NCBI GenBank assembly: GCA_033675265.1
Contig: JAUJYZ010000773.1
Location: forward strand, 124,001-188,000
Reading direction: 5' to 3'
Source: Actinostola sp. cb2023
Lineage: Eukaryota; Cnidaria; Anthozoa; Actiniaria; Actinostolidae
Length of the DNA: 64,000 bases
In this document: positions 53,819 to 64,000 of the stretch, piece after piece
Layout: each line of letters starts with the position of its first letter
Numbering within the stretch: the first letter of the stretch is position 1
Translations under genes and position numbers: made by a program
The notes under the pieces: model-generated
Databases searched by the model: none
The model's input: only the letters and a program-made list of their open reading frames with translations
Told to the model about the DNA's origin: nothing

Positions 53819-55300
53819 ACCATTAGTAAACGATGGTCAGTAATTATTACAATTATTACGATAACCAGAAACAACCATTACTTCCTCTGTCTTTATCGCG
53901 AGGGAGTCAATTAAGGTCTAATGAAAGACGTTTCTAGCACGGGATACCGCAGCTTTTCAGGTCCACCACAACTAAAATAGTTCAGAAGTAGTTTCTACCG
54001 TAAGAAACAATGTTGCGAAAACGTTTGTGTTTCTGAAAAACAACAGCCAATGTTGCTTTCCTGAACTATTTCAGAATCATTTTTGTTTCCGCAACAAATG
54101 TTAACAACAGTTTGCGTGAGCAGGCCGAACAGTGGTGTTGATAAACATGACGAGAAACACTCGTTAACCTTGGCCGGCGACGCTCCTTAGCGTACAGATA
54201 TTGAACACGAGCTGCAACCACTGAATTCATCTTGTTTCTGAATGCAGCATTCGTAGTCTGAAGTTTACTTGCCACTCCCAACTATCTGAGCACACTTATA
54301 GTTGTTTTCTCCGTCATTTCTCCCTAAGAATGGATTAAAGCCGGTTTTACCTTTCCAACGAGTGTTACTGAGGCGAATGGGTTGTTGCTGTAGAATTTTA
54401 TTTCATGTATTTCGCAGGGATGTTGGGAGACAATACTGTATGGACTCAAGTCTCTGGAGAAGTTAGTACTGGGGTGGAAACAAGTTACTGACTAGCAACG
54501 ACGCTATGCATTACTTTGGATAAGAACAATGACAGTAACAGGTTTTGTATCTATAGATATCTATGGCGGATCTATGGGCTTCGTGAGCCCCCCAAAACTG
54601 TAAGAACCCACAAAATGACAAGTCAGAACAGTCGTCCTTGATAAAAAAGTCTTGTTATCTATAAACGAGTTCCTGTTTTAAAATCCACTTCGCAAAATCC
54701 TGGATCCGCCCAAGGTTACACGGTATTTGCGTATTTGTTTTCAGGAAATAGTTCACAATAAAAACATTTTATACCCAAAACAGTTGTCTTGTGTTATTTA
54801 CTCATTCAATAAAGCTATGACGGGGAATATTGGGTGAGAAAAGGAGACGGAAGAGGCCGATATACGCTTGGAGCGGAATTTAGTCTATCTCCTAGCTACC
54901 ATGTTAAAGTTCAACGGACACCATTGAGCGGAGAAAAAAGTTTCCGACGTAGACCATTCTAAAAGGGTTTAGTTTTCTACTCTTGAGGCAAGCATGAAAG
55001 AGTGTTAATTAATGTGTGTAGACGGGCCGACGAAAGCCCGGCTGAGAGTGAAACTTGAAGCACAAGTATGATGAACCAAGCCGATGCAAACCAAATCGCT
55101 TGGTTCTTTTCTAGCCTGAGAAAACAGCCGCCTCTCGTCGGGGTCAGGCTAGTTCTTTTCCTATTATATTATTCTGATACTACTTTTCAATAGCGTATTA
55201 ACCAGGAAATTGAGTACGACTTTCCCTTCAAACTGCAAGAATAGAAAGAAATGGAGAAACTAACTGAAAGAAGACCGGCTTTTTTCCTGTTTGATAGAAG
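53819..55300. other. no gene seen, upstream of PRDX4
   Basis: Mostly unique sequence. I find no exon with convincing coding signal or recognised repeat. Confidence 0.45.
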
Positions 55301-55310
55301 CGGTGTTTTG

Positions 55311-55353
55311 ATTGGTCCACGTCAGGGAATACCCCGCATGTTGTGCGCATGCG
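55311..55353 (+). promoter_or_regulatory. PRDX4 promoter: CCAAT box, UPRE and NRF1-like site
   Basis: Within 72 bp upstream of the PRDX4 ATG are ATTGG (inverted CCAAT), CCACGTCA at 55317-55324 (exact complement of the unfolded-protein-response element TGACGTGG) and TGCGCATGCG at 55344-55353 (NRF1-type). The sites are seen directly; the UPR control is inferred and fits an ER peroxidase. Confidence 0.55.
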
Positions 55354-55381
55354 TTCGTTCATTGTACAAACTCCATTCAAA

Positions 55382-58300
55382 ATGGCTTACCTTGAAAAAG
55401 TCTTGTGTTTTGTTGTCCTCTTTATCGCGTATTCTTTTGCCAATAAGGTAGAAGATGAAGACTTATGCAGAACCTACGCTGGTGGACAAGTGTATCCCGA
55501 GAGATCGAAAACCCCTGAACACGCTATGCACTGGAGTAAAGCGCGAAGTAAGATAAGTTTCTTTTTTAATACACGTGTTTCATCACGACTTTAAGCTTTT
55601 TTATATAATATTTAAATCATGATAATAAATTAAATGTAAATTATATTGTTGCTGCTTGACTTTAAGGACTTTTAAGCTCTATTTTATTCTGTTATTTAAG
55701 CTTAGAATAGCTTAGAATGAATGTACACATTCAATAGAATCTTTAGATTCTGTATTATCCGCACTCGCCAAGACACCATGCATCACAGAGCGTTCCGTGC
55801 ACAACTTGAATTGTTTAAACGTATATATTGGGTTCTTGCGAGTTATGCTTTTGTTTAGCATTTCCGTTTCGCTGGCTAACGAGCGACACTCGTTGAGTAA
55901 CCATTCATTCGTATCGCTGTTCCTTGTCACGCAAAAAAAACATGAGTTAGGGAATAATATACCCTACGTACGTTAAAATCAATCGATGACTGAGGGTAAG
56001 TCTTAATCCAAATGGTAGCGTATCTAAACAGAAAACTAAAATCAAATGCTTTATGAGCACTGGTGATTTTATACGATGTAGTCCGGGAGCATATGTCAGA
56101 AATTTAGGTCCCGTGGGAAATCCTTGATAGAATCAAGCCACCGGTCTAGTTGTGTGAAGGGGACCCCAAGTAGCAAGAAACATATTGTTGCCAAGTTTGC
56201 AACATGCACCAAGTCTTTTTAATGGCTATTTTAAAAAATGACGTAATGACCCAGCATGAAAACGAGGCTGGATATTAAAACTGGTTATAACATCAAATAT
56301 GGATGGAACTTCACAAAAATCACAGAGACCATAACACATAATGTTCTCAGTGTCCTGGATGCTCTGCAGCTAGTCACGTGGCTAGTCACGTGACCACGCT
56401 GGCATGGGAATGAGGCTGGATTATGAAACTGCTTAACTATGCAAAATATAGATGTACCATCACCGAAATTACAGAAGGTATATGTCATTATCTACCTAAA
56501 GATATTCTATACCATTATGTACCACTGGATTGAAAATACAATAGACATGTGAGTGGTCACGTGACTGTTTAGTTGTATAGTGCTTAGAATGAAATGCAGC
56601 AATTTTATGTGGTGACTTTATAGTACATGTTCTCTTTATGTATTCTCTTCTCTATGAAAATTATAGAGAATCCAACAGTACTCCAGTTTCGCGTTGTTTA
56701 GAGATGACCGCTGTCCTTGACAAAAGACGCATTTGTACAGGCTTAGTCTCGATTCAGAAAACAGTCTGTGCAATTCAAAAATATTTCTATTGTTTCATGT
56801 CAACATTTTTTCGTGTTCTTGTTGATATTTGTGAATAATTTACACGGACTCGAGGCTAACCCTGTACAAGTGCGTCTGTTATCAATAAGTACAGTGGTTT
56901 TACAGCGGGATCTGTGTTACAGCTTAATTTCTCGATAGTTCTGTCTTGTGCCTGTGATGAATACAGTGCATGTTCTTACAAAGATCTGCATATCTTCTGA
57001 GGGACAGGATAAATACGTCTGTATCCGGCGAGTGTATCATTCCATAACTCCATGGCACCATTGGCTGTAGCATCGAGAGCATGTAGTTAATCTCCGTGTC
57101 TTCTTGTTGAGAAAAAAACGCTCTCTGGTACATGGTGAACAAGGCTTGCAGGGTGACCATATGAGCTGCCTCTTCCCTTTTCACATGATTACCATCAATT
57201 ATCTGTTTTACTGTTGATGGACCATAACGTTGGGAGTTCGATCCAACACAAGTCAATCCCACTGTCCTCGATAAATGCACCAATTGTTCGAAGTTGTGCC
57301 ATGACCACATGTAGCTCACCAGGGCGTAGGACTAGGTGATTAAGATCATTGCGAGCCTTTTGAAGCTTCTTCGCAGGTTGATACAAATTCATATCAAGGG
57401 AAATGACAGTCTTTCTTTCACGGCCTATGACCTTTGTAGTGATTGCTTGGGCTTGCATCAAAGTAGTAAGTAATGTGTTCCATTCATATGTTGAAGCTGC
57501 AATCAGAGGAGGAGATCCAATTCGTGTTACTGGCATGCTGTTGAGAAGAAGAGAGTTATATCCTGACCAGACAGGGACATCTGAACACATGACAGGTTCA
57601 CCTTCCACTCCAAGTTCAGTGCTTTGCGTGTCACTTGTCTTTCTTCAACAGTAGTCTTGAAAACTTTCCACAGGATTCCCTTATCATGATTTTATTGTTA
57701 TTGTTTGTATTTCTTTATTTTTCTTCGGTATTCTAGTTTACTACGTAACTTTATTAGGATAAAAAGAGCAAAATTTTATAATCCGATTATCAACATTGTC
57801 AGACTATCATTGTATATTGTAAATCAGGTTTTCATCTTAGCCGCCCCAGCTAGATTTGACATGTACAAATTACAGCCATTTTTACATATCAAAAGTATAT
57901 ACTGTACTTGATAAGTCACGTGACCACTCACATGTCTATTGGATTTTCAATCCAGTGGTACATAATGGTATAGAATATCTTTAGGTAGATAATGACATAT
58001 ACCTTCTGTAATTTCGGGTGATGTTTCACCTATATTTTACATCAGTTTCATAATCCAGCCTCATTTCCATGCCAATGTGGTCACGTGACTAGCTGCAGAG
58101 CATCCAGGACACTGAGAACATTATGTTTTATGGTCTCTGTGATTTTAGTGAAGTTCCATCCATATTTGATAATGTTATAAGCAGTTTTAAAATCCAGCCT
58201 CGTTTTCATGCTGGGTCATTACGTCATTAAAAACAAATTGCCATTAAAAAGACTTGGTGCATGTTGCAAACTTGGCAACAACATATTTCTTGCTACTTGG

Positions 58301-61300
58301 GGTCCCCTTCACACAACTAGACTGGTGGCTTAATTCTATCACGGATTTCCCACGGGATTACACATGCTCCTGGACTAATGGCCAAGACAACAATGCTGTA
58401 GTCGTAGTAAACATCATCACGTGACACATGCAGTAATTACTAACAGTAATCATTTACATTAGTGTGGCCATTAGAGTGCAAACACTAAAACCATGAAACA
58501 GTGCTAACTTTATTTAGTACTAAATAGTGCATTTTGTCTTTTGTTTTCTATTGTTTCATTGTTGCTATTTAGTACTAATTAGTTAGTATTGTTTCATGGT
58601 TTTAGTGTTTGCACCACTCTACTCACATTATATAGTGTAAATTATTGTTCTCGATGTTATGTCGTGGTGAATTTTATAAAATTAAAATAAATTATCTTCA
58701 GACTTCTGTGCCATACTTTTAGACACAAATAGCTAATCGTAGATGGGGGGGACATGGGGGCTCGCGGTATTGCGGTACTTGAGAATGAAGATGTTTACTT
58801 GACTCATGTTGGGGTACTTGACTCATGTTTGGGTATAGGGGTGCTGCTGAGGGTTTGAAAACCTGACCCTGTTTGGGGACAAAAAAAATCTCAAATACAT
58901 ACCCTGTCTGGGACAACACCCTCTATTTTAGGACCCTGTTTAGGACGAAGGACATTTTATATTGACTGATGACCTGCTAAAGACCGGCAAATCTCGGATA
59001 TATGGCTAAATACCGGATAAAACCATATTTAACAACGGCAATCGTGCATTACCATACCCTGTTTAGGACAGACTCGCATAAAATTATATACCCTGTTCAG
59101 GACAGAGGCCAAAAACCATACCCTGTCAAGCGGTACGTCTCCGTATAACCCATATAGGGGAGTACTCCACCCCCGGGATTGCGGTATCCTTTGATGTGGT
59201 ATTGCGGTATCATCCTGGTCTGCGGTATTTGGCAATTTGGGCATATGGCATACGGTGGAATTTCTTTAGCGTATTTTGGTATTCTGGTGTTTTCCAGAAC
59301 ATTACTACTGTTGTAGTCTCCCTCGCAGCCGCCATTCGGGTTGTCACGCAACGCTCCATTGCATGACGACCCGAACAGCGGCTGCGAGGGAGACTACTAC
59401 TGTTGTTTCAAATTTCAATTTTAGATCCGGTATTACGGTATTTTTATTTTTTTAATGTGGTATTGTGGTATCAGCTACCCCCCAACGTCCCCCTCGAGAT
59501 GGTACCAGGAGTGCTTTGGGTTTATTAAATTAAATGTAAATTATATTGTTGCTGCTTGACTTTAAGGACTTTTAAGCTATTATAAGTTGCTTTACTCTAT
59601 CCCTTCAATGCGAACGGTCACTTTTGGTGACCAGGCATTTGCAGTATAGCTGGCCCCAAAATCTGTTCCTTCCGGAGGAAGTCAAGTCGAGTGCCCCTAC
59701 TATTGACTCTTTCAAATCAAGGCTTAAGACCTATATCTTTTCAATGTTTAATTGCATAATAATGATTAGTTTGAGGATTGTAGTTACTATATTGAGAATT
59801 AACTTTATTGACATTATTTAAACCTGAATTTATTTTAATTTTTTGTAATAAGCATTGAGCTATTTGAAATGCGTTTTTTAAGAAATAAAGTATTATTATT
59901 ATTATTAGATGAGCTACTGAACCTGACATCTTTCACAAGCTTATGACAATGCATTTGTAACTGTTCTGACTAGTTGTACAGCTAACAAGCAACTCCCAGT
60001 ATTTTTCTTATGATCGATTGTTTGGTTGGTTTTCAGCCATTGGTAATGTCGGCGTTACTTTACAGTTTGAGGTGTGTGTACAGCCATCGACAAAGAATGT
60101 GTAAAACAATTCTTTTGTAGTTAACACTGTGCACTTGAAAGTACTTGTTTCTGCAGACCGAGTGGGAGAATGAAGATGACTTCTACCCCTCCACCCTAAT
60201 GCTGACTGTTGTGGGGGCAGTGTTGGGGATGATTTATTGATTTCATCGTTTATTCTTTCGACTGTTTGTTCATTAGTTCACTAAATACAGACATTCATTT
60301 CTCATTCATCCTAATTTCATTTGTTTCACATCCATTTGTATTCCCATATGATTGTAACATATCTCCATTGTCATTACAGTTTCGAAACCAGCGCCAGCGT
60401 GGGAAGGCAATGCCGTTGTGAATGCAGAATTCAAGGAACTAAAGCTATCAGACTTCTTAGGTAAAATCATTGTTTGAATCATTATAGCAACATTATAAAG
60501 CACTGTAAAGCTTGACATGTGGATGACATGATATTGATTGTAATAATTTTCTTCCAGGAAAATACCTTGTGTTCTTTTTCTATCCTCTTGACTTGTAAGT
60601 ATGACTCAAGACCAGTTTCTAATGATTGCGGACTAATCTTAATATTTCCTATGTCAATTTTGTAGCACATTTGTCTGTCCGACTGAGATCATTGCATTCA
60701 GCGATCGGATTGAAGAATTCCGTGCAATAAATACAGAAGTAGTGGCATGTTCTGTTGACTCTGTTTTCACTCATCTAGCATGGTAAGTTGTTTGTCTCTG
60801 ATTGGCTACAGGGTTGCCATGGTAACATGGCATAATAAACATTTCAATAGTCTATTGTCTATGACTTTATGGCAGCCATGTTGGTGCCTGATTTTTTTTA
60901 TTTTAATTTTTTTATTTTTTATTATTTTATTTATTATTATTATTATTTTTTTTTATTTTTAATTTTTTTTAAATATTTTTTAAATTTAATTTTAAATTTA
61001 TTTTTTTTTATATTTTTTTGGTGCCTGATAACACATCATTCCTCATCATCAAACCAGCAATACACCACTTCACAGTTCTGTCCAGTAGCTATGAACAATG
61101 GCAGCCTTGTCTACATCTACATTTATTGAGTCGGTAACGGTCGTTATTTACTGTATTTGATCAATGCTGACCCAGACTTGGAACCATTGTTGGATTCAAC
61201 AGAATCGTGAAGTGGTTCAACTATTAGATAGTTCATCTATTCAAAGTACACTTGGTCAATGTGTCTTAGGTTGAATACTCGTCGTAAAGAAGGTGGTCTT

Positions 61301-62571
61301 GGTAAACTAAAGTACCCTCTATTGTCTGATCTTAACCAACAAATCTCTAAGGATTATGGTGTCTTGTTGGAGAATGAAGGACACACACTAAGGTATGAGG
61401 TGTATATAGAACAGAGGGGTATAAATGTTGAACCAATAGAGGGGTATAAATGTTGAACCAATAGAGGGGTATAAATGTTGAACCAATAGAGGGGTATAAA
61501 TGTTGAACCAATAGAGGGGTATACAGCTATTTCAAAAAACGTTGATACTGAATAATAGTGTATTCCAAGACCGAAATGCATTTTGGGACTCTTGTAATAT
61601 TGTCTAAAGTAATATCAATAATAATATTTGATTTGATTTTTTGTGTATTCCATCAGAAACAATATACTAGCTCCATATAGCAAACAAATCACTGTATATT
61701 TACTTTATATTTCAAAATAACGAGGCCCACAATGCCCTTTGGTCTTGGAATGCACTATTTAGTATGCAGTATTCAACATTTTTTGAAATAGCTGTATATC
61801 AAAGTATTGTACCCTTGACTTGTATTAATTGTGGTTATGTGCTTCCTTACAGAGGTCTTTTCATCATTGATGACAAAGGTGTTCTACGTCAAATCACCAT
61901 GAACGATTTACCGGTAAGAAAACATTATAGCACCTTATAGCAGCGGTCAAGGGATTATGCAGATGACGATGGTGATGATGATAATGAATAATAATAATAA
62001 TCGTAATCATCATCATCATCATCCTCGGGAACCCAGGGGTATATTCTGTTGCTCCTTATTCACTCCCAGAGAAATACCCCTGGGAACAAAGTCTGTTAGA
62101 ACTTGTTCCGGAAGTCAAAATTCAAAATGGCGGCTGTCCTATTGAAACCAGAATATACTTGATACTGATTGGTCGACCTTCCTAGATCGACCAATCAGAA
62201 ACGACTTCCGGACCAAGTTCCAACAGACTTCGTTCCCAGGGGTATTTCTCTGGGAGCAAGTAACGAGCGACAGAATATACCCCTGGGTTCCCGAGGATGC
62301 ATCATCATCATTAATGCTGTTATCTTATCAACTTGCTTTCTGGTCAAGTTTGAGAATTAGCAACCAGTTGTAATATATGTCTGTCTTCTGTCTACAGGTT
62401 GGTCGATCCGTAGATGAGACACTCCGTCTTGTCCAGGCATTCCAGTACACTGACCAGCACGGTGAAGTGTGCCCTGCTGGATGGAAACCTGGCAAAGATA
62501 CCATTATACCAGATCCCAAAAAGAAAGTCGAATACTTCCAAAACCAGCCCGAAGAAAAGGGAGAATTATGA
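55382..62571 (+). CDS. PRDX4: peroxiredoxin 4 (ER 2-Cys peroxidase)
   Basis: Seven exons: 55382-55547, 60380-60460, 60558-60594, 60666-60782, 61270-61392, 61853-61913, 62398-62571; 759 nt, 252 aa, all GT-AG and in phase. Residues 1-20 form a signal peptide. The PRDX4-specific segment [12 protein letters not shown] with the extra C29 follows. Peroxidatic C99 sits in FVCPTEI, resolving C220 in [12 protein letters not shown] and C-terminal YF (241-242) motifs are both present, typical of peroxide-sensitive 2-Cys enzymes. It reduces hydrogen peroxide in the ER lumen and passes oxidising equivalents to protein disulfide isomerases. Intron 1 is 4.8 kb and holds a degenerate transposon. A poly(A) signal candidate AATAAA is at 63098-63103, with glutamate synthase convergent downstream. 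Confidence 0.97.
56081..58374. mobile_element. 2.3-kb DNA transposon with ~480-bp terminal inverted repeats
   Basis: The left end GTCCGGGAGCAT and the right end ATGCTCCTGGAC are flanked by TA on both sides. The arms run to about 56570 and from about 57910. They match over nearly their whole length with some indels (shared TTGTGTGAAGGGGACC, CACTGAGAACATTATG, GATAATGACATATACC). Arms of this length are rare. The centre holds fragments of a gene on the minus strand. Confidence 0.85.
56924..57608 (-). pseudogene. decayed gene carried by the long-TIR transposon
   Basis: Two overlapping open stretches in different frames (57608-57195 and 57319-56924) look like one protein broken by a frameshift near 57240-57270. 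Readable pieces include [46 protein letters not shown] and [18 protein letters not shown]. The last resembles the Asp-rich motif of PIN/FEN-type nucleases, but this is only a pattern resemblance. I recall similar proteins scattered through invertebrate genomes without a name. Presumed transposon-encoded; function unknown. Confidence 0.6.
58460..58630. mobile_element. short inverted-repeat MITE
   Basis: Arms with GTGCAAACACTAAAACCATG and CATGGTTTTAGTGTTTGCAC around a TTTAGTACTAAATAG core, in PRDX4 intron 1. Confidence 0.85.
59310..59396. repeat. GC-rich inverted repeat
   Basis: GTAGTCTCCCTCGCAGCCGC and GCGGCTGCGAGGGAGACTAC flank a 45-bp loop with its own CGGGTTGTC / GACGACCCG pairing. It sits inside a region (58720-59480) of GCGGTATT and ACCCTGTTTAGGAC repeats that looks like older transposon debris. 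Confidence 0.75.
59624..59912 (+). mobile_element. 3' end of a non-LTR retrotransposon
   Basis: A short frame contains [11 protein letters not shown], the usual C-terminus of L2/CR1/Rex-type reverse transcriptases. It is followed by a 3' UTR ending AAATAAAGTATTATTATTATT. Strongly 5'-truncated, in PRDX4 intron 1. Confidence 0.75.
60890..61022. repeat. T-rich low-complexity tract in PRDX4 intron 4
   Basis: Almost only T and A, with TTTTTATTTT runs. No coding content. Confidence 0.85.
61417..61525. repeat. 25-bp tandem repeat in PRDX4 intron 5
   Basis: Four and a half copies of GGGGTATAAATGTTGAACC plus AATAGA, starting about 25 bp after the exon 5 donor. Confidence 0.92.
61521..61797. mobile_element. 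MITE in PRDX4 intron 5
   Basis: Ends ATACAGCTATTTCAAAAAA and TTTTTTGAAATAGCTGTAT, with AACGTTGATACTGAATA facing TATGCAGTATTCAACA. Interior contains TTCCAAGACCGAAATGCA and its mirror. Confidence 0.88.
62020..62299. mobile_element. MITE family A, copy 2
   Basis: Same ends (ATCCTCGGGAACCCAGGGG) and central GATTGGTCGACC palindrome as the copy at 3937-4226. It is inserted in a CAT triplet run within PRDX4 intron 6. Confidence 0.88.
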
Positions 62572-62879
62572 GTTCCTTGTAACTTCACAACAAACTTTTC
62601 ACCTCAAAAGACCTGACTACAAAGCAGTTTTGAGACCATGCTTTCATAACATACTGGTTATTAGGACAATATTTCTAATCTCCTTATAAACATACCAAGT
62701 TAGCTTTTGTCGTGTGTCTTGCTATGGTACGACATTAATACACACGAATCGAAATATGGCATCCAATTTGAACTGTTGTGGAAACACAAAAGCGTTTTCA
62801 CATGAATGAGAGACTAGTCAGTCCAGAACAATAGTTATTCAAATTGGTCGCCATATTTCAATTCGGGTGTTGCTAGTAC

Positions 62880-63002
62880 ATAGCACTCAGTTGATGTAAT
62901 ATATTCATAAAGATACAATGAATAACACATAAAACAATAGATAGAATGACAATAGAATACAATAGATTCTATGAATATATTACTGAACAACTGAGTGCTA
63001 CT
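62880..63002. repeat. inverted repeat in the PRDX4 3' region
   Basis: TAGCACTCAGTTGATGTAAT faces TTACTGAACAACTGAGTGCT across an ATAGAATACAATAG-rich loop. It may be part of a larger inverted pair starting near 62735. Confidence 0.7.
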
Positions 63003-63528
63003 TAGTTTTTCCCAATAGTTCTAATGTTCTACCGATAAATTATGCACAGAAATGATGATGCAATAGAGTAACACCAAAAGGTTTTTGCTTTATTTATAAT
63101 AAACCAATTATTAATAAGCATAAAATGTCCTCCCTTATATACAATACACTCTAAAATAATCATGATTTGCTTTGCTTATAATTTACATGATCAACTGAGT
63201 AGTAGAGAATGTCCTTAGAATGCATGCCCACAAGTAAAGCTCCCTTAACATATATTAAAATGTCAATAAGACTGCAAATCATTGAGAGGCGATGAAGTTT
63301 GAGCTGATGGAGGAAAAAAGACAATGGAAGAGGAAAGATGGATGGAAGTGAGAATGGCATCTCTTCTCATCTTACAGCTTTCTCTTGTTTCATTCACCGG
63401 TGGTTCTCATCAGCAGAGCCTTGTCAGCGCAGGGACTCAAGGGTAATAACCCATAAAGCAGCCACAGTCGTTTTATTCTCCAAGGGATGGTCCTAAGTAT
63501 TTATTGTAGCTCTCAACCCCTCCAGGCT
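63003..63528. other. convergent 3' UTRs of PRDX4 and glutamate synthase
   Basis: Plus-strand AATAAA at 63098-63103 and minus-strand AATAAA (TTTATT on plus) at 63472-63477. No coding signal. Confidence 0.5.
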
Positions 63529-63644
63529 GTTCAAAGAGTGGATAGTGCTGGATAATTGCTTGTCCAGTGGAGGAGTGTTATCCAATAAATTCATAAACTG
63601 GATAAAGATTTATCCAACAGATAGCTTTATCCACTCTTTGAACA
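63529..63644. mobile_element. 116-bp MITE
   Basis: Ends TGTTCAAAGAGTGGATA and TATCCACTCTTTGAACA. An inner GGATAATTGCTTGTCCAG / CTGGATAAAGATTTATCC region is also self-complementary. Confidence 0.85.
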
Positions 63645-63710
63645 CTGTCTTCCCGGAGGGGGAACCCCTGGGATTGTTTTCTTCCCCAAGGGGAGTTCCC
63701 TAAGGAGTAT

Positions 63711-63865
63711 TTACTTTGGCCACTTTGGAGGGGGCCGTGTAGTGTGTATTTGTCCACCAGGACCAGCAAGCGACGAAGTCCCCATCAAAAACAAATCTAT
63801 TTCCCTAGCAGCTTGACGTCCTTCAGCTATTGCCGTGACAACAAGTGACTGTCCATAGTGGCAAT
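63711..63865 (-). CDS. glutamate synthase (GOGAT), last exon (partial)
   Basis: A 155-nt terminal exon, acceptor GTGTAATAG, stop TAA at 63713-63711. It encodes 50 residues: [28 protein letters not shown], then TSSLAGPGG and a short basic tail. This is the conserved C-terminus of the small-subunit (GltD-like) domain of NAD(P)H-dependent glutamate synthase, where the family reads GDC.RGQSLVV.AI.EGR.AA. The preceding exon should end in G to restore the Asp before Cys; it lies outside the window. The enzyme transfers the amide of glutamine to 2-oxoglutarate. It is found in many invertebrates but not in vertebrates. Confidence 0.87.
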
Positions 63866-64000
63866 CTATTACACAATAATAAGAAAAAGGAGTTGTTATT
63901 TTGGGCTTCCTGTGTACATTTCATATTTGGCAAAACTGGGCTTTCTGTGACTTAGGTCACACAGACACGCCTTCGATTGTGGCCCTTTCGGGAAAGGGTT
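63866..64000. other. glutamate synthase intron, to window end
   Basis: No further exon of the minus-strand gene is visible before the window ends. Confidence 0.5.

Larger units (their letters stand above)
55626..59578. repeat. 53-bp exact direct repeats 3900 bp apart
   Basis: 55626-55678 and 59526-59578 are identical (both contain TTGTTGCTGCTTGACTTTAA), and their starts are exactly 3900 bp apart. They bracket most of PRDX4 intron 1, including the long-TIR transposon. The sequence between them is not repeated. Confidence 0.9.

Overview
The window is nuclear DNA of an invertebrate animal. The genes have many short exons with GT-AG introns, sit between dozens of small inverted-repeat DNA transposons, and encode metazoan proteins. 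One of them, a glutamate synthase with the GltD-type C-terminus, is missing from vertebrates. The transposon and SINE style suggests a marine, possibly non-bilaterian animal such as an anthozoan, but that is a guess. All gene models were built by eye from splice sites, reading phase and remembered family similarity; no search was run.

Layout, left to right. (1) 876-1269, minus: the last two exons of an unrecognised coiled-coil protein, running into a minisatellite at its stop codon. (2) 5082-5447, plus: a MOZART2-like gamma-tubulin complex subunit. (3) 6243-12357, minus: a ten-exon gene for an ER-lumenal JmjC oxygenase with a signal peptide, iron ligands, an EF-hand and a C-terminal RDEL. (4) 13030-48814, minus: MMS22L, rebuilt as 36 coding exons (1213 aa) that keep phase throughout. 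About 17 kb of its introns is tandem repeat, including a 7.9 kb array of a 15-bp unit. Its 9 kb intron 6 holds a complete Vps62-domain gene on the other strand (42318-43586), a broken mariner element with intact ends, a SINE and several MITEs. (5) 49035-52316, plus: SYNCRIP/HNRNPR, divergent from MMS22L across about 220 bp that contain a consensus E2F site. (6) 55382-62571, plus: PRDX4, the ER peroxiredoxin, with an unfolded-protein-response type element just upstream. (7) 63711-63865, minus: the last exon of glutamate synthase, tail to tail with PRDX4.

The most unusual feature is the relation between tandem repeats and splice sites. Almost every minisatellite in the two minus-strand genes starts or ends within about 100 bp of an exon, and several have copied the splice site itself. 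The clearest case is the last intron of the JmjC gene. It holds about 42 copies of a 50-bp unit, and on the coding strand most copies carry a 3' splice site, a 12-nt stop-free segment and a 5' splice site, in phase with the flanking exons. These are candidate microexons that would insert the tetrapeptide MSRD between the EF-hand and the RDEL tail.

Functionally, two genes serve ER redox or 2-oxoglutarate chemistry (JmjC-EF-RDEL, PRDX4), one serves replication-fork repair (MMS22L), one RNA binding (SYNCRIP), one microtubule nucleation (MZT2-like), one nitrogen assimilation (glutamate synthase) and one is probably linked to membrane traffic (Vps62 domain). They do not form one pathway.
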